A stretch of 64,000 bases of DNA from JAMXLG01 sp963765935 (lineage in GTDB: Bacteria; Vulcanimicrobiota; Vulcanimicrobiia; Vulcanimicrobiales; Vulcanimicrobiaceae): NCBI GenBank assembly GCA_963765935.1, contig CAVXXX010000001.1:930001-994000 (forward strand). The letters run 5' to 3'. This document shows positions 25,226 to 34,213 of this stretch, piece after piece. Below the pieces are notes generated by a model. The model made no database searches, was not told where the DNA came from, and saw only the letters and a program-made list of their open reading frames with translations. Position numbers and translations under genes: made by a program. Position 1 is the stretch's first letter; each line of letters begins with the position of its first letter.

Positions 25226-26941
25226 TCATCGAGCAGTGAGAGGCATCATCCGGCGATACTGCAGATTCTCAATGCGGATGTATGCCTGAGCCGCCGTCTC
25301 GCAGAGGCTCTCAAGCCTATCGATTTCGTCGGGGTCCAGCTTTGTGCCGTCGCGGTGCAAGCCATAGACGGTAAAGCCGAAGAGATCGTTTCCGTCAAAG
25401 ATTGGGATGGCGACGACCGGCATCGCTCCGCACTCGCTGAATTCTACTGCGACATGACGCCTCAGGTCGTTGATATGCAGACGCGTCCGTTCCGTAACGA
25501 GAAACCTGACCAGATCGTGGTCGCGATCGAAGGTTAATGCCTGTATGACGGTCCATCCGGCCGCACTTTGCACCACATATCCACTTCCGGCGTCGCAAAA
25601 CAGCGCCGCCATCGTTAAATCGAGTTTTTCGTACGGGTCGGCAACAAGGGCATGGTCCACGGTCTCTCTACGCTCGCTGGAGAGCAACGTACGCGCGAGG
25701 CGCTTCAAATAGATCTCGGCTTCGTGCTTCTTCCGGAAGATGTAGAAATCGACGAGACTCTCGATTGCGCCGTAGGTTCGATGAAGCGTTACGCCGAGCG
25801 CAATCGTAATCACCGCGTCGATTGCTAGCGCGACACGCATTTGCTTGAGATATTCACTTGTCGCCCAGTCGACGGCGGCAATCACTCCGATGACCGCCGT
25901 GGTAATGATACCGAAAACAACGGCCCGGCTGATGACGAAGCGGACGTCGATGACGTGGCGGCGCAGAATAGCGTACATTAATGCCACCGGCGTAACGATC
26001 GTCAGGACGCCGGCGATGTTGGCCGTGAGATTCCCGCTGAAGACTCTTACGTAATTTACGACAACGCCGAAAATAATGCCAAAAGCGACCCATGCAAAAC
26101 GTGCGCGCGTTTGGCTCGGCATCGTGATCAAGCGCGCCACCGTAACAATTATCGCCGCTAAAGTTAATGCGCGCGATATCTCTTGCGTTGCTGAATCCGT
26201 TATGGTCAGGACGGGTGTAGAGGAGTGTAGGCGCCAGTACAGTTGAACGGCGCCGAGCACGATCGTTACGATCCACGCGGCCGCGTACAACCATGCTCGC
26301 CATCCGCGAGGCGGCTTATCTTCGGGCACGAGGAGCGCAAAGAGCAGCAGAAATGCTGCGCCTAAAAATGCCTCCGTCCCGAGGATGGACTCGATCCACA
26401 GAAACACCGTGGGTTGGAAGGACGTCCACCCGGCGTTTACAACGCCCAATGGAGACGTTCCAATGCAGTACGCATAGAACAGCCACGTCATAGCGCCGGG
26501 GCGTGCAAGCACGAGAACCGAGCCAATGATTAAGAATACGGCGAATACGAAAAACCGCAGCCCGGCTAATCCGTAGCTGCCGTATGTGCTCTTCACCGGT
26601 GGCCCAGGTCGCGCGACAAATGTGACGGGTCGAACCGTGCCGTCTTTTGTGATGCACGCGTGAATCGGCTGCGATTCGTACGCGCCCTCTTGAAACGTCG
26701 GAAACAAGATGGCGCCGTCGCGCATATTCGTGCAATCGACCGTGTCACCGGTTCGAATCCCTGCTCGATACGCAGGCGAAGCTGGATCGACGATGGACTT
26801 TGCTTGCTCGGGCGGCGTGCCCATCGGGCCGGCGTGATAGCCGGTATACGCAGTGCTATACGCTTGCAGCATCGGAATGCCGCAAAGCAGGAGAACCGCA
26901 GACGACAACGCGACGACCACGAAGGCGCGCAGGACGCTCAC
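25226..26941 (-). CDS. Membrane sensor-like protein: PDZ, multi-pass membrane region, GAF
   Basis: The 571 aa show an N-terminal anchor (AFVVVALSSAVLLLCGIPML), a PDZ-like extracytoplasmic domain (about 40-110, SPAYRAGIRTGDTVDC), then about eight membrane helices (about 122-365), and a cytoplasmic C-terminus with a GAF-like domain (about 405-560, including LTMAALFCDAGSGYVVQ and MPVVAIPIFDGNDLFGF). No kinase, cyclase or phosphatase motif follows the GAF, so output is unclear. It probably couples an envelope signal to a partner protein. It lies 48 bp after the decarboxylase gene. Confidence 0.75.
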   Translation of the reverse strand: MSVLRAFVVVALSSAVLLLCGIPMLQAYSTAYTGYHAGPMGTPPEQAKSIVDPASPAYRAGIRTGDTVDCTNMRDGAILFPTFQEGAYESQPIHACITKDGTVRPVTFVARPGPPVKSTYGSYGLAGLRFFVFAVFLIIGSVLVLARPGAMTWLFYAYCIGTSPLGVVNAGWTSFQPTVFLWIESILGTEAFLGAAFLLLFALLVPEDKPPRGWRAWLYAAAWIVTIVLGAVQLYWRLHSSTPVLTITDSATQEISRALTLAAIIVTVARLITMPSQTRARFAWVAFGIIFGVVVNYVRVFSGNLTANIAGVLTIVTPVALMYAILRRHVIDVRFVISRAVVFGIITTAVIGVIAAVDWATSEYLKQMRVALAIDAVITIALGVTLHRTYGAIESLVDFYIFRKKHEAEIYLKRLARTLLSSERRETVDHALVADPYEKLDLTMAALFCDAGSGYVVQSAAGWTVIQALTFDRDHDLVRFLVTERTRLHINDLRRHVAVEFSECGAMPVVAIPIFDGNDLFGFTVYGLHRDGTKLDPDEIDRLESLCETAAQAYIRIENLQYRRMMPLTAR

Positions 26942-26989
26942 ACTGCGGTATGCCGCTTGTCAGGGCTACTCGCCTTCAGAAAATCGTTG

Positions 26990-28477
26990 TCACTTCACAA
27001 CACGTACGACCTTGAGCTCGTCGTCATACGGGCCTTGGATACGAACGCCGGCGCGAATCTCCAAGCGCAGGTAGTCGATCAGGTCCGGTGTGATTTCTTC
27101 ACCCGGCGAGATAACCGGAATGCCGGGCGGATACGGCGACAACGTCTCCGCGCAGATTCGTCCTGCAGAATCCTTGAACGGCACGAACTCCGTTTCGGCA
27201 AGAAACGCGTCGCGCGGCAACATCCGCATCGGTGGAATTCCCGGCAAGTTGTAGCTCTTGCGCGTCATCCGTTCGCCAAGGATTCCCGACGGCGCGTACA
27301 TGTCGAGCGGACGAACGTCACGTGCGAGCTCAAGAAAAGCATGCAGGAAGCGCTCCGCGGCCTCACGCGTCGTACCGATCGTAATGAGTGCAACGACGTT
27401 GAAGAGATCGGCGAGTTCGACTTGAATGTTGTAACGTTTACGCAAGATCTCCGATGCCTCGTATCCCGTATAGCCGAGCCCGGTGACGCGAACGGTGACC
27501 TTCGTCGGATCGAGGTCGAAAACGCCGTCGCGCCCTTGCAGCTCTTCGCCGAAGCAGTAGATACCTTCGATTTCATTGAGGCGCGAGCGAATTTCATTGG
27601 CAAGATCGATCGTCTGCGAGAGCAAGGCCGGACCCTCGATCGCCATCTGTTTGCGCGCGACGTCGAGCGATGCGACCATCGGTAAATTTGGCGATGTGGA
27701 GAGGAACATTTTAAGCACGGCTTTGAGCCGATCCAAGCGAACGCGATCGCCGATTTGATGCAGCATCGCGCACTGCGAGAATGCCGAGAGCATTTTATGC
27801 GTAGAGTTGATGCACATATCGGCACCCGCCGCTGTCGCTGAGATCGGAAGCGCCGGATGAAAATGCAGATGCGGACCCCAGGCTTCGTCGACGAGCAATA
27901 ATTTGCCGCGTTCGTGAACGAGGCGTTCGATTGAAACGAGATCTGCGGCAACGCCGTAGTACGTCGGCGAAACGAGATAGACTGCTTTAACTTCCGGGTG
28001 CTCGTCGAGCGTCCGTTGGACCGTTTCCGGCGTCACGGAATTGTCCATGTGCATCTCTTGATCGACGGCCGGCTGCATGTAGATCGGCTCCGCGCCGCTC
28101 ATGACCAGTCCACCGAGCATCGACTTGTGCGAATTGCGCGGCACCGCGATTTTTTCGCCCGGGTTTACCGCGGCCATCATCATGCATTGATTGCCGCTCG
28201 TCGAGCCGTTGATCAAAAAGAATGTATGATCCGCGCCGTATGCTTCCGCCGCAAGCTCCTGCGCTTCTTTGATCGACTCCAGCGGCTGCAACAAATCGTC
28301 GATCCCCGGCATCGGGGTAAGGTCGATCGCAAGAATATTGTCGCCGACAAACTCGCGCCATGCGCGATCCGCGCCGTGGCCTTGCATATGGCCGGGCGTG
28401 TGAAACGGCTGTACGCCGGAGTCGACATACTCGAGCAATGCCTGAAAATACGGGGTGCGTGTTTGGTCGTGGGACAA
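26990..28477 (-). CDS. PLP-dependent arginine/lysine/ornithine decarboxylase
   Basis: A fold-type I decarboxylase of the Orn/Lys/Arg group lacking the N-terminal wing domain. At 495 aa it resembles the shorter bacterial type (SpeA of Bacillus; biosynthetic). Key residues: Asp197 in VDEAWGPH (pyridine N), the Schiff-base Lys228 in NSTHKMLSAFSQ, PFHTPGH near the N-terminus, and the C-terminal domain SPYPPGIPVISPGEEI. Arginine is the likely substrate by family and by the Thermus-like aminopropyltransferase in this window, but this is inference. The TTG start lies 4 bases after the bioB stop, making it the last member of the biotin operon. Confidence 0.9.
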   Translation of the reverse strand: MSHDQTRTPYFQALLEYVDSGVQPFHTPGHMQGHGADRAWREFVGDNILAIDLTPMPGIDDLLQPLESIKEAQELAAEAYGADHTFFLINGSTSGNQCMMMAAVNPGEKIAVPRNSHKSMLGGLVMSGAEPIYMQPAVDQEMHMDNSVTPETVQRTLDEHPEVKAVYLVSPTYYGVAADLVSIERLVHERGKLLLVDEAWGPHLHFHPALPISATAAGADMCINSTHKMLSAFSQCAMLHQIGDRVRLDRLKAVLKMFLSTSPNLPMVASLDVARKQMAIEGPALLSQTIDLANEIRSRLNEIEGIYCFGEELQGRDGVFDLDPTKVTVRVTGLGYTGYEASEILRKRYNIQVELADLFNVVALITIGTTREAAERFLHAFLELARDVRPLDMYAPSGILGERMTRKSYNLPGIPPMRMLPRDAFLAETEFVPFKDSAGRICAETLSPYPPGIPVISPGEEITPDLIDYLRLEIRAGVRIQGPYDDELKVVRVVK

Positions 28478-28481
28478 TAGT

Positions 28482-29465
28482 CTACGCCATCACTTCGAAA
28501 CCGAGACGGTCAAGCATCGCGAAGTCATCTTCGTCTCCGCGGCCGCTCGTCGTCAAGTAGTTTCCAAGCACAATGCCGCTCGCGCCGCTTCGCATACCCA
28601 AATCCTGAAGGCCCGCAAGCGTGATCTCGCGTCCACCCGCGAAGCGAACCAGCGCGCGGGGGAGCGCAAGGCGCGCCATCGCTACGAAACGCAAGGCCTC
28701 GACCGGCTCGACGAGCGAGCGATCCTGAAACGGCGTCCCGGGACGCGGATTAAGAAAATTGATAGGAACTTCTTCCGGTGCGAGCGTTTGCAACGTGCAC
28801 AAGAAATCGATCCGGTCTTCGGTGGTTTCGCCCATGCCGATGATTCCGCCGCAGCAAACTTCCAGATCGTGCTTACGCACGAGCTGCAACGTCTCCATCC
28901 GCTCTTCAAACGTGTGGGTCGTACAAACCGATGAAAAATAGCGGCGCGATGTTTCGAGATTGTGATTGACTTTATCGACGCCGGCCTCCACCAATCGAAG
29001 GATTTGATCTTCGCGGAGAATCCCAAGCGACACCGCGATTTTCAACGGCAGCTCGGCCTTGATACGACGAACCGCTTCGCATACGCGATCGAGCAGCTTC
29101 GCAGATGGACCGCGAACGGCAACGACGACGCAAAACTCCGCAGCACCACGCCTGAATGCGTCCCGCGCCGCTTCAAGGAATCCCTCGACGCTCGACATCG
29201 TCTCTGCATCCACGTCGGTCGCGAATCGCGCGCTCTGCGAACAGAAGTGACAATCTTCGGAGCAGCCGCCGCGCTTTGCGTTGTAAAGCACTTCGACGGC
29301 AATCGCGTTTCCGCAGTATCGTTCGCGAACTTCGTCTGCAAGCTTCAAGAGATCCGGCACATCGGTTTCCGGAAGCGCGGCAACGGCTGCGAGCAGTTGA
29401 CGGTCTGCGGCAAGGCCACGTTCCAGGAGCTGATAACGCGCAGCTTCGATCGTCGAATGGGGCAA
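28482..29465 (-). CDS. bioB: Biotin synthase
   Basis: A radical SAM enzyme that inserts sulfur into dethiobiotin. The 327 aa include NAKRGGCSEDCHFCSQSARF with the cluster-binding Cys68, Cys72 and Cys75, NHNLETSRRYF, CCGGIIGMGET, and the conserved Arg/Asn region near the end (FAGGREI, GIVLGNYLTT). It is the fourth gene of the bioA-F-D-B series, 15 bp after bioD, and is followed immediately by the decarboxylase gene. Confidence 0.97.
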   Translation of the reverse strand: MPHSTIEAARYQLLERGLAADRQLLAAVAALPETDVPDLLKLADEVRERYCGNAIAVEVLYNAKRGGCSEDCHFCSQSARFATDVDAETMSSVEGFLEAARDAFRRGAAEFCVVVAVRGPSAKLLDRVCEAVRRIKAELPLKIAVSLGILREDQILRLVEAGVDKVNHNLETSRRYFSSVCTTHTFEERMETLQLVRKHDLEVCCGGIIGMGETTEDRIDFLCTLQTLAPEEVPINFLNPRPGTPFQDRSLVEPVEALRFVAMARLALPRALVRFAGGREITLAGLQDLGMRSGASGIVLGNYLTTSGRGDEDDFAMLDRLGFEVMA

Positions 29466-29480
29466 CGGTGTTCCTCGAGA

Positions 29481-30128
29481 CTAAGCAAACAATAAGTTGA
29501 AGATCTTCGCCCCTTCGTTCACCGAGGCGGCTTCATCTTCGCTGTACGGCAGAATGCCGAGAACGTTGATCTTTCCCTGCAACGAGCGCATGATGTCGTC
29601 GCGATAATGCTGCTCGGTTGGGCTCCAGCGTTCGACGAGCACCGCTCCGGCGAGTGGAAGGCCTCCCTGCTGCGCCTGATTGATCGTCAACAGCGCATGA
29701 TTCAGGCAGCCCAGTCGCAAGCCCACGACGATAATCGTCTCGAACTTGCCGAGCGCTGCGACATTGCCGAAATGCTCCCGGCTATTGAGCGGAACCATCA
29801 AACCACCGGCACCCTCGGCGACAAGCCCATCCTTGAGATGCGCGATCGCATCAAGCAACTCGCGCGCGTGCACTTCGGGCGCTCCTTGGGCGAGCGCTGC
29901 CGACCACGGATCCGCCGGTTTCTCAAAGCGTGCAAGTTCAACGAATCGTACACCGGCAAGTCTTCCCGCGCGCGCGGCGTCGCCCTGAACACCAGAAGCT
30001 AGCCCCGTTTGCACGAGCTTGACGATCGTCGGTGTCATGCCGGCATTTTTCATCGCCAGTGCGAGGGCTGCCGTCACGCGGGTCTTGCCGACATCCGTGT
30101 CGGTGCCAGTTACGAAATATCGATGCAT
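29481..30128 (-). CDS. bioD: Dethiobiotin synthetase
   Basis: ATP-dependent carboxylation and ring closure of 7,8-diaminopelargonate. The 215 aa carry the P-loop GTDTDVGKT (8-16), VKLVQTGL (substrate Lys/Thr), the second nucleotide-binding element EGAGGLMVPL, and LRLGCLNHALLT. It overlaps bioF by 19 bp and lies third in the operon. Confidence 0.96.
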   Translation of the reverse strand: MHRYFVTGTDTDVGKTRVTAALALAMKNAGMTPTIVKLVQTGLASGVQGDAARAGRLAGVRFVELARFEKPADPWSAALAQGAPEVHARELLDAIAHLKDGLVAEGAGGLMVPLNSREHFGNVAALGKFETIIVVGLRLGCLNHALLTINQAQQGGLPLAGAVLVERWSPTEQHYRDDIMRSLQGKINVLGILPYSEDEAASVNEGAKIFNLLFA

Positions 30129-31210
30129 TGACGTATTCCATCGATCAGCAGATCGATCTGCTCGGAGATGTGATCCGAACGCAGCGACAGGCGCAGTCGT
30201 GAAGTTCCCGGTGGAACCGTCGGCGGCCGTATCGCGGGCGCATAGAGCCGCTTCTGCAGCAAAGCGGCGGAAAGGCTCAGGGCGCGCGCTTCGCTGCCCA
30301 AGACGACCGGGACGATCGGCGAGGGATCCTCGATCACGGGCATACCGAGCGACGCGAGTCCCGCGCGCGTGCGTGCGACGTTATCGCCCAAGCGGCGCCG
30401 CGCATCGTCGCCGTTGCGCAGTTGCACGAGCGCAACGCGAGCTGCCAATGCGAGCGCGGGTGGAAGCGCCGAGTCGAAAATGAACGTGCGCGCTTCGTTG
30501 ACGAGCAATTCGATGAGCGATGCGGGACCCGCGATAAAACCGCCGTGCGCACCGAACGCTTTCGATAGCGTGCCGAGCACGACCACGCGTGGATCGTCGA
30601 ACGCAGCGGCCATCCCCGTACCCCGCGCGCCGACCACACCGAGCGCATGTGCGTCATCGACGAGCAGTACATCGTCGTCGCCGAGGTCGCGCACGATCGC
30701 ATCGAGATCGACCGCATCACCGTCCATGCTGAAGATCGACTCCGTGACGATCAGCGACGCACCTCGGCGTTCCGAGCGAGGCGGCAGCGCCGCATGCGGA
30801 TAGATCGTTCGATCGGCGCGACTCATGCGTATCCCGTCGATCAGAGAGGCATGATTGAGTGCGTCTGAATAGACGGTTTTCACGGTGCGGGAAAGGACGG
30901 GAATCGCTCCGAGCGCCGCGTGATAGCCCGAAGAGAAGAGCAGCGCGCGCTCGCGTCCGAGCCACGCCGCGAGTTCCTCCTCGAGCAGGGAGTGTTCGCG
31001 GTGCCGTCCGCCGAGCAGCCGTGAACCGCCCGAGCCGACGCGCGTCGCATGGCGAAACGCTTGCAGCACTTGCGGATTCGTCGAAAGCGCAAGGTAGTCG
31101 TTCGATGAAAAGTCGATGACGCCGGTGAGCTGGTGCGTCGGCAGTTCGCGATATCGGCCCGCAGCGCGGATCTCGCCGAGAGCGGCACCAACGTGGGTGA
31201 GGTAACTCAC
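30110..31210 (-). CDS. bioF: 8-amino-7-oxononanoate synthase
   Basis: PLP-dependent condensation of pimeloyl thioester with alanine. The 366 aa show DFSSNDYLALSTNP, the glycine-rich GSGGSRLLGG, VDDAHALGVVG (Asp that binds the pyridine N) and the PLP lysine in LGTLSKAFGAHGG. The GTG start overlaps the stop of bioA as GTGA, so translation is coupled. Confidence 0.96.
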   Translation of the reverse strand: MSYLTHVGAALGEIRAAGRYRELPTHQLTGVIDFSSNDYLALSTNPQVLQAFRHATRVGSGGSRLLGGRHREHSLLEEELAAWLGRERALLFSSGYHAALGAIPVLSRTVKTVYSDALNHASLIDGIRMSRADRTIYPHAALPPRSERRGASLIVTESIFSMDGDAVDLDAIVRDLGDDDVLLVDDAHALGVVGARGTGMAAAFDDPRVVVLGTLSKAFGAHGGFIAGPASLIELLVNEARTFIFDSALPPALALAARVALVQLRNGDDARRRLGDNVARTRAGLASLGMPVIEDPSPIVPVVLGSEARALSLSAALLQKRLYAPAIRPPTVPPGTSRLRLSLRSDHISEQIDLLIDGIRQCIDIS

Positions 31211-32394
31211 GCCAGTTCGGCCTCGAGCGCATCGAAGAATGCGTTGACTTCCGCGATCGTAGACGATAACGGCGGTACAAACTGCACCGTCGCACCAATG
31301 GTACGCGTGAAGTGGCCCCGCTCGTACAACGCACCGGCGATGCGGCGTCCTTCCGAGACTGTATCCAGCTCGATACCAATCATTGCACCGGCCTGGCGCG
31401 TTTCTACAATCGCACGGTACGTCGTAAGGTGCGCAAGCCGCGCCCGTGCGGTATCCTCGATGAGCCCGACATTCACTAACGTCGATTCTGTTTCGAACAG
31501 ATCGAGTGAAGCGAGTGCCGCCGCGCAGGCGATCGGGTTACCGGCGTATGAGTGGCCGTGAAAGAATTGCTTTGCCGCTCCGATGTCATCGAGAAACGCA
31601 TCGTAGATTCTCGCTTTGGCCAGCGTCGCCGAAAGCGCTAGGGTGCCGCCCGTGATGCCTTTTCCAACGCACATCAGATCCGGAGTGATGCCGAGCTGTT
31701 CGAATGCGAACATCGTGCCCGTTCGTCCGAATCCCGTCGCTATTTCATCGACGATGAGCAGCGGACGGATATTTCGCAGCGATCGATACTTCTCGGGAGG
31801 TACGATCCGGATACCGGCGGCGGTTTGCACGAGCGGTTCGACGATAACCGCTGCGATGTCGTTATCTTGGAGAATTGACGCATCGGCGAAGGGGAGCGCT
31901 TCGAAGGTCAGCGCGCCGAATCGCGACTTGAACACCGCGATGTCCGAGACGCTCATCGCACCGGCGGTGTCGCCGTGATATGCATCGACGAACCGCACGA
32001 ACCGCGTGCGTTGCGACTCACCTACGTGTTGCCAATATTGCACGGCCATCTTGAGCGCCGCTTCGATGGCGCTCGCACCGTCGCTCGCGAAAAAGGCATA
32101 GTCCATGTTTGTCAACGCACACAGACGCGATGCCAACTGTTCCGCAACGGAATTGGTCGCGCCGAGCGTTGTCGCATGATCGAGCGTCGCCGCCTGATCG
32201 GCGATTGCGCCGACAATTGCGGGATGGCAGTGGCCGTGCACGATCGTCCATATGGAGCTGACCGCATCATAGACACGCCTACCGCGCGCATCGATTAGCG
32301 AGGTACCCTCGCCGCGAATGAAGGTACGCTGCGACGCATCGAAGGACTGCATCTGGGTGAACGGAAGCCAGAGGCGGGACCGGACTTCTACCAT
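31207..32394 (-). CDS. bioA: Adenosylmethionine-8-amino-7-oxononanoate aminotransferase
   Basis: Transfers the amino group of SAM to 8-amino-7-oxononanoate. The start is the ATG at 32394 (MVEVRSRLWLPFTQM), giving 395 aa; the open frame upstream belongs to the shadow of the divergent gene. Class III aminotransferase features: SSIWTIVHGHCHPAI near the N-terminus, DGASAIEAALKMA, AYHGDTAGAMSVSD, the VDEIATGFGRTG motif and the PLP lysine in CVGKGITGG. It is first in the bio operon. The divergent FAD monooxygenase starts only 18 bp away, so each promoter must overlap the other gene or its leader. Confidence 0.95.
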   Translation of the reverse strand: MVEVRSRLWLPFTQMQSFDASQRTFIRGEGTSLIDARGRRVYDAVSSIWTIVHGHCHPAIVGAIADQAATLDHATTLGATNSVAEQLASRLCALTNMDYAFFASDGASAIEAALKMAVQYWQHVGESQRTRFVRFVDAYHGDTAGAMSVSDIAVFKSRFGALTFEALPFADASILQDNDIAAVIVEPLVQTAAGIRIVPPEKYRSLRNIRPLLIVDEIATGFGRTGTMFAFEQLGITPDLMCVGKGITGGTLALSATLAKARIYDAFLDDIGAAKQFFHGHSYAGNPIACAAALASLDLFETESTLVNVGLIEDTARARLAHLTTYRAIVETRQAGAMIGIELDTVSEGRRIAGALYERGHFTRTIGATVQFVPPLSSTIAEVNAFFDALEAELA

Positions 32395-32412
32395 GAGTGA
32401 GTCGAGCTTCGC

Positions 32413-33906
32413 GTGGACACCGCGGTAATCATCGTGGGCGGAGGCCCTGTTGGCCTCTCGCTCTCGCTTGGTTTGGCGCGCTACGGCGCGCGTTCCATCG
32501 TCCTCGAGCGAAACCCCGAGCCGGTTCCCGAGTCGCGTGCCGTCGTCATCTGGCCCCGCACGCAAGAGATATTCCGCGACTGGGCGATTTACGATGCCGT
32601 CCGTTCGCGCGCACGATTTATCGATGAACTGATCGTGACCAACGCCCGCAACGAAAAGACGCTCCTCGATCTCCACTGGAACGCGATCGATGACGTCGTT
32701 GCGAACCCCGGCGCGTTCATCATTCCCCAAAACGAGACCGAACAGGTGCTCCGCGAACTGGTGCACGCAAACGAACTATGCGAGCTGCGCACCGGCGTCA
32801 CCGTGATGAATCTGACACAAGATACGCAATACGTCGACGTGACGTATACGGATGGGTTCTCGGAGCGCGTGCTTCGCGGCGGCTACGTCGTCGGCTGCGA
32901 CGGAGCGCACGGTGTGGTGCGTCATCTCATCGGGCTTTCGCTCGAAGGTATTACGTACGATACGCGAGTCGTCCTGAGTGACGAATTACTCGATGAAGAG
33001 ATGGGCACCGGCGTTTTCGCTCGCGTTCGCCTCGATAAATCCAACGTTCGCGCGGCATTCAAATTCGCCGATCGCACGTGGCGCGTGATCGCAGCGGTGG
33101 ACAGCGACGCTAACGACGAAGCGATCCTCTCCGAAGAGGCGCACCGCGAACGCATCGCAGACCTCTTCGGCAATCACCCATCGAAAACGATCTGGAGAAG
33201 CGTCTTTAAGATCCATAAACGCCACGCCGAGCGCTTTATCGTCGGGCGCGTCGCACTCGCGGGCGATGCCGCGCATCTAAACAGTCCCGCCGGCGGCCAA
33301 GGAATGAATGCGGGCATCCAAGATGCTGCAAATCTTGCGTGGAAGATCGCCTATGCGCTTCGCGGCCGCGGTGATGGCGACCGCCTCTTCAAAACCTTCG
33401 ACGTCGAGAGGCGCGAGATGGTAACGGACACGATTGAACGCTACACCGATCGTCTCACTCGCGTCGGTATTGGATTTCCGATGCGTGCAAAACAACTCGC
33501 CGTTCGCGCCGTTTCGCGCGCCGTGCGCGGCCGAGGAATGCAACGGAAAACCTGCCGCGCTGTCGGCATGTTGAGCGGCCGGTACACGAAGTCTCCGATT
33601 ATCGACGTCCGACATCCGCTCGCCGGGCGGCGAATCGATGACTTGCGCCTCGAAGACGGCCGCCGAATCAATGAAATACGACAAGGCGAGGCGCTGCTCG
33701 TGGTTGTCGGTGACTTCGAGCTCGAGCTTCCGCACGTCGTCGTTCGCACACCGCCAAAACGTTGGCACGTGAAGCCGCCCGTCGTACTGGTCGTGCGGCC
33801 CGACGGATGCGTCGCATCGGTACTCGATAAACCCTCACGCGAACGTATCGAAGCAGCATGGAACAAGGCATTTTGCGGAACGCTTCCGCTGACGGTAGCC
33901 AAATGA
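32413..33906 (+). CDS. FAD-dependent aromatic-ring monooxygenase (PHBH fold)
   Basis: A class A flavoprotein hydroxylase of 497 aa. The FAD-binding GGGPVGLSLSL is near the N-terminus, followed by the DG motif VVGCDGAHGVVR and the GD motif VALAGDAAHLNSPAGGQGMN; the C-terminal part (from about 375) is a thioredoxin-like extension seen in phenol-hydroxylase-type members (ending HVVVRTPPKRWHVKPP). The aromatic substrate is unknown. The GTG start lies 18 bp from the divergent bioA start. A small membrane protein gene overlaps its stop. Confidence 0.9.
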   Translation: MDTAVIIVGGGPVGLSLSLGLARYGARSIVLERNPEPVPESRAVVIWPRTQEIFRDWAIYDAVRSRARFIDELIVTNARNEKTLLDLHWNAIDDVVANPGAFIIPQNETEQVLRELVHANELCELRTGVTVMNLTQDTQYVDVTYTDGFSERVLRGGYVVGCDGAHGVVRHLIGLSLEGITYDTRVVLSDELLDEEMGTGVFARVRLDKSNVRAAFKFADRTWRVIAAVDSDANDEAILSEEAHRERIADLFGNHPSKTIWRSVFKIHKRHAERFIVGRVALAGDAAHLNSPAGGQGMNAGIQDAANLAWKIAYALRGRGDGDRLFKTFDVERREMVTDTIERYTDRLTRVGIGFPMRAKQLAVRAVSRAVRGRGMQRKTCRAVGMLSGRYTKSPIIDVRHPLAGRRIDDLRLEDGRRINEIRQGEALLVVVGDFELELPHVVVRTPPKRWHVKPPVVLVVRPDGCVASVLDKPSRERIEAAWNKAFCGTLPLTVAK

Positions 33907-34151
33907 ACGCAATCGCCTGGGGGTACATCGCCGGCGGCCTCTTAATGGTCATTGCCGTCGCGATTCCATCGCGCAGTTCGCTCCTCACGCGCGCGGGTGG
34001 CGCGGTGTTCGGCATCGGCGCCATCGTTGTCGGGATTGCGCGACTACAAGTCCACGAAACACGAATCACCTACGTCGGTTCGGTCGCGCTCATAATCGGC
34101 GCCGTAATCTATCTCGCCGGAACGCTACGCGACCGCCGAACACCGAAATAA
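33903..34151 (+). CDS. Small three-helix membrane protein
   Basis: An 82-aa protein of unknown function with three hydrophobic segments (WGYIAGGLLMVIAVAIP, AVFGIGAIVVGIARL, VGSVALIIGAVIYLAGTL) and a basic C-terminus. Its ATG overlaps the stop of the monooxygenase gene as ATGA, so it is translated from the same message. Confidence 0.7.
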   Translation: MNAIAWGYIAGGLLMVIAVAIPSRSSLLTRAGGAVFGIGAIVVGIARLQVHETRITYVGSVALIIGAVIYLAGTLRDRRTPK

Positions 34152-34190
34152 CGGCTCTTGTCAGACGCCGGGCTTTGGTGTCGAGGCGAT

Positions 34191-34213
34191 CCTTCGACAG
34201 GCTCAGGATGACA
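34191..34213 (-). repeat. REP-like 23-bp repeat abutting the HNH gene stop
   Basis: CTTCGACAGGCTCAGGATGA and flanks match, in reverse, the repeats at 53762 and 57423 in this window. The repeat ends one base before the HNH endonuclease stop codon (34214-34216). This sequence class is a common interspersed repeat in many bacterial genomes; its origin is not known to me. Confidence 0.85.

Noticed and set aside
26748..26765. A tRNA T-loop-like sequence, GGTTCGAATCC
   Set aside because: The flanking bases do not form a T-stem or acceptor stem, and the site is in the conserved PDZ part of the sensor gene.
31207..32766. A longer bioA starting at 32766
   Set aside because: The extra 124 residues overlap the divergent monooxygenase gene and resemble no aminotransferase sequence; the ATG at 32394 gives the family length.
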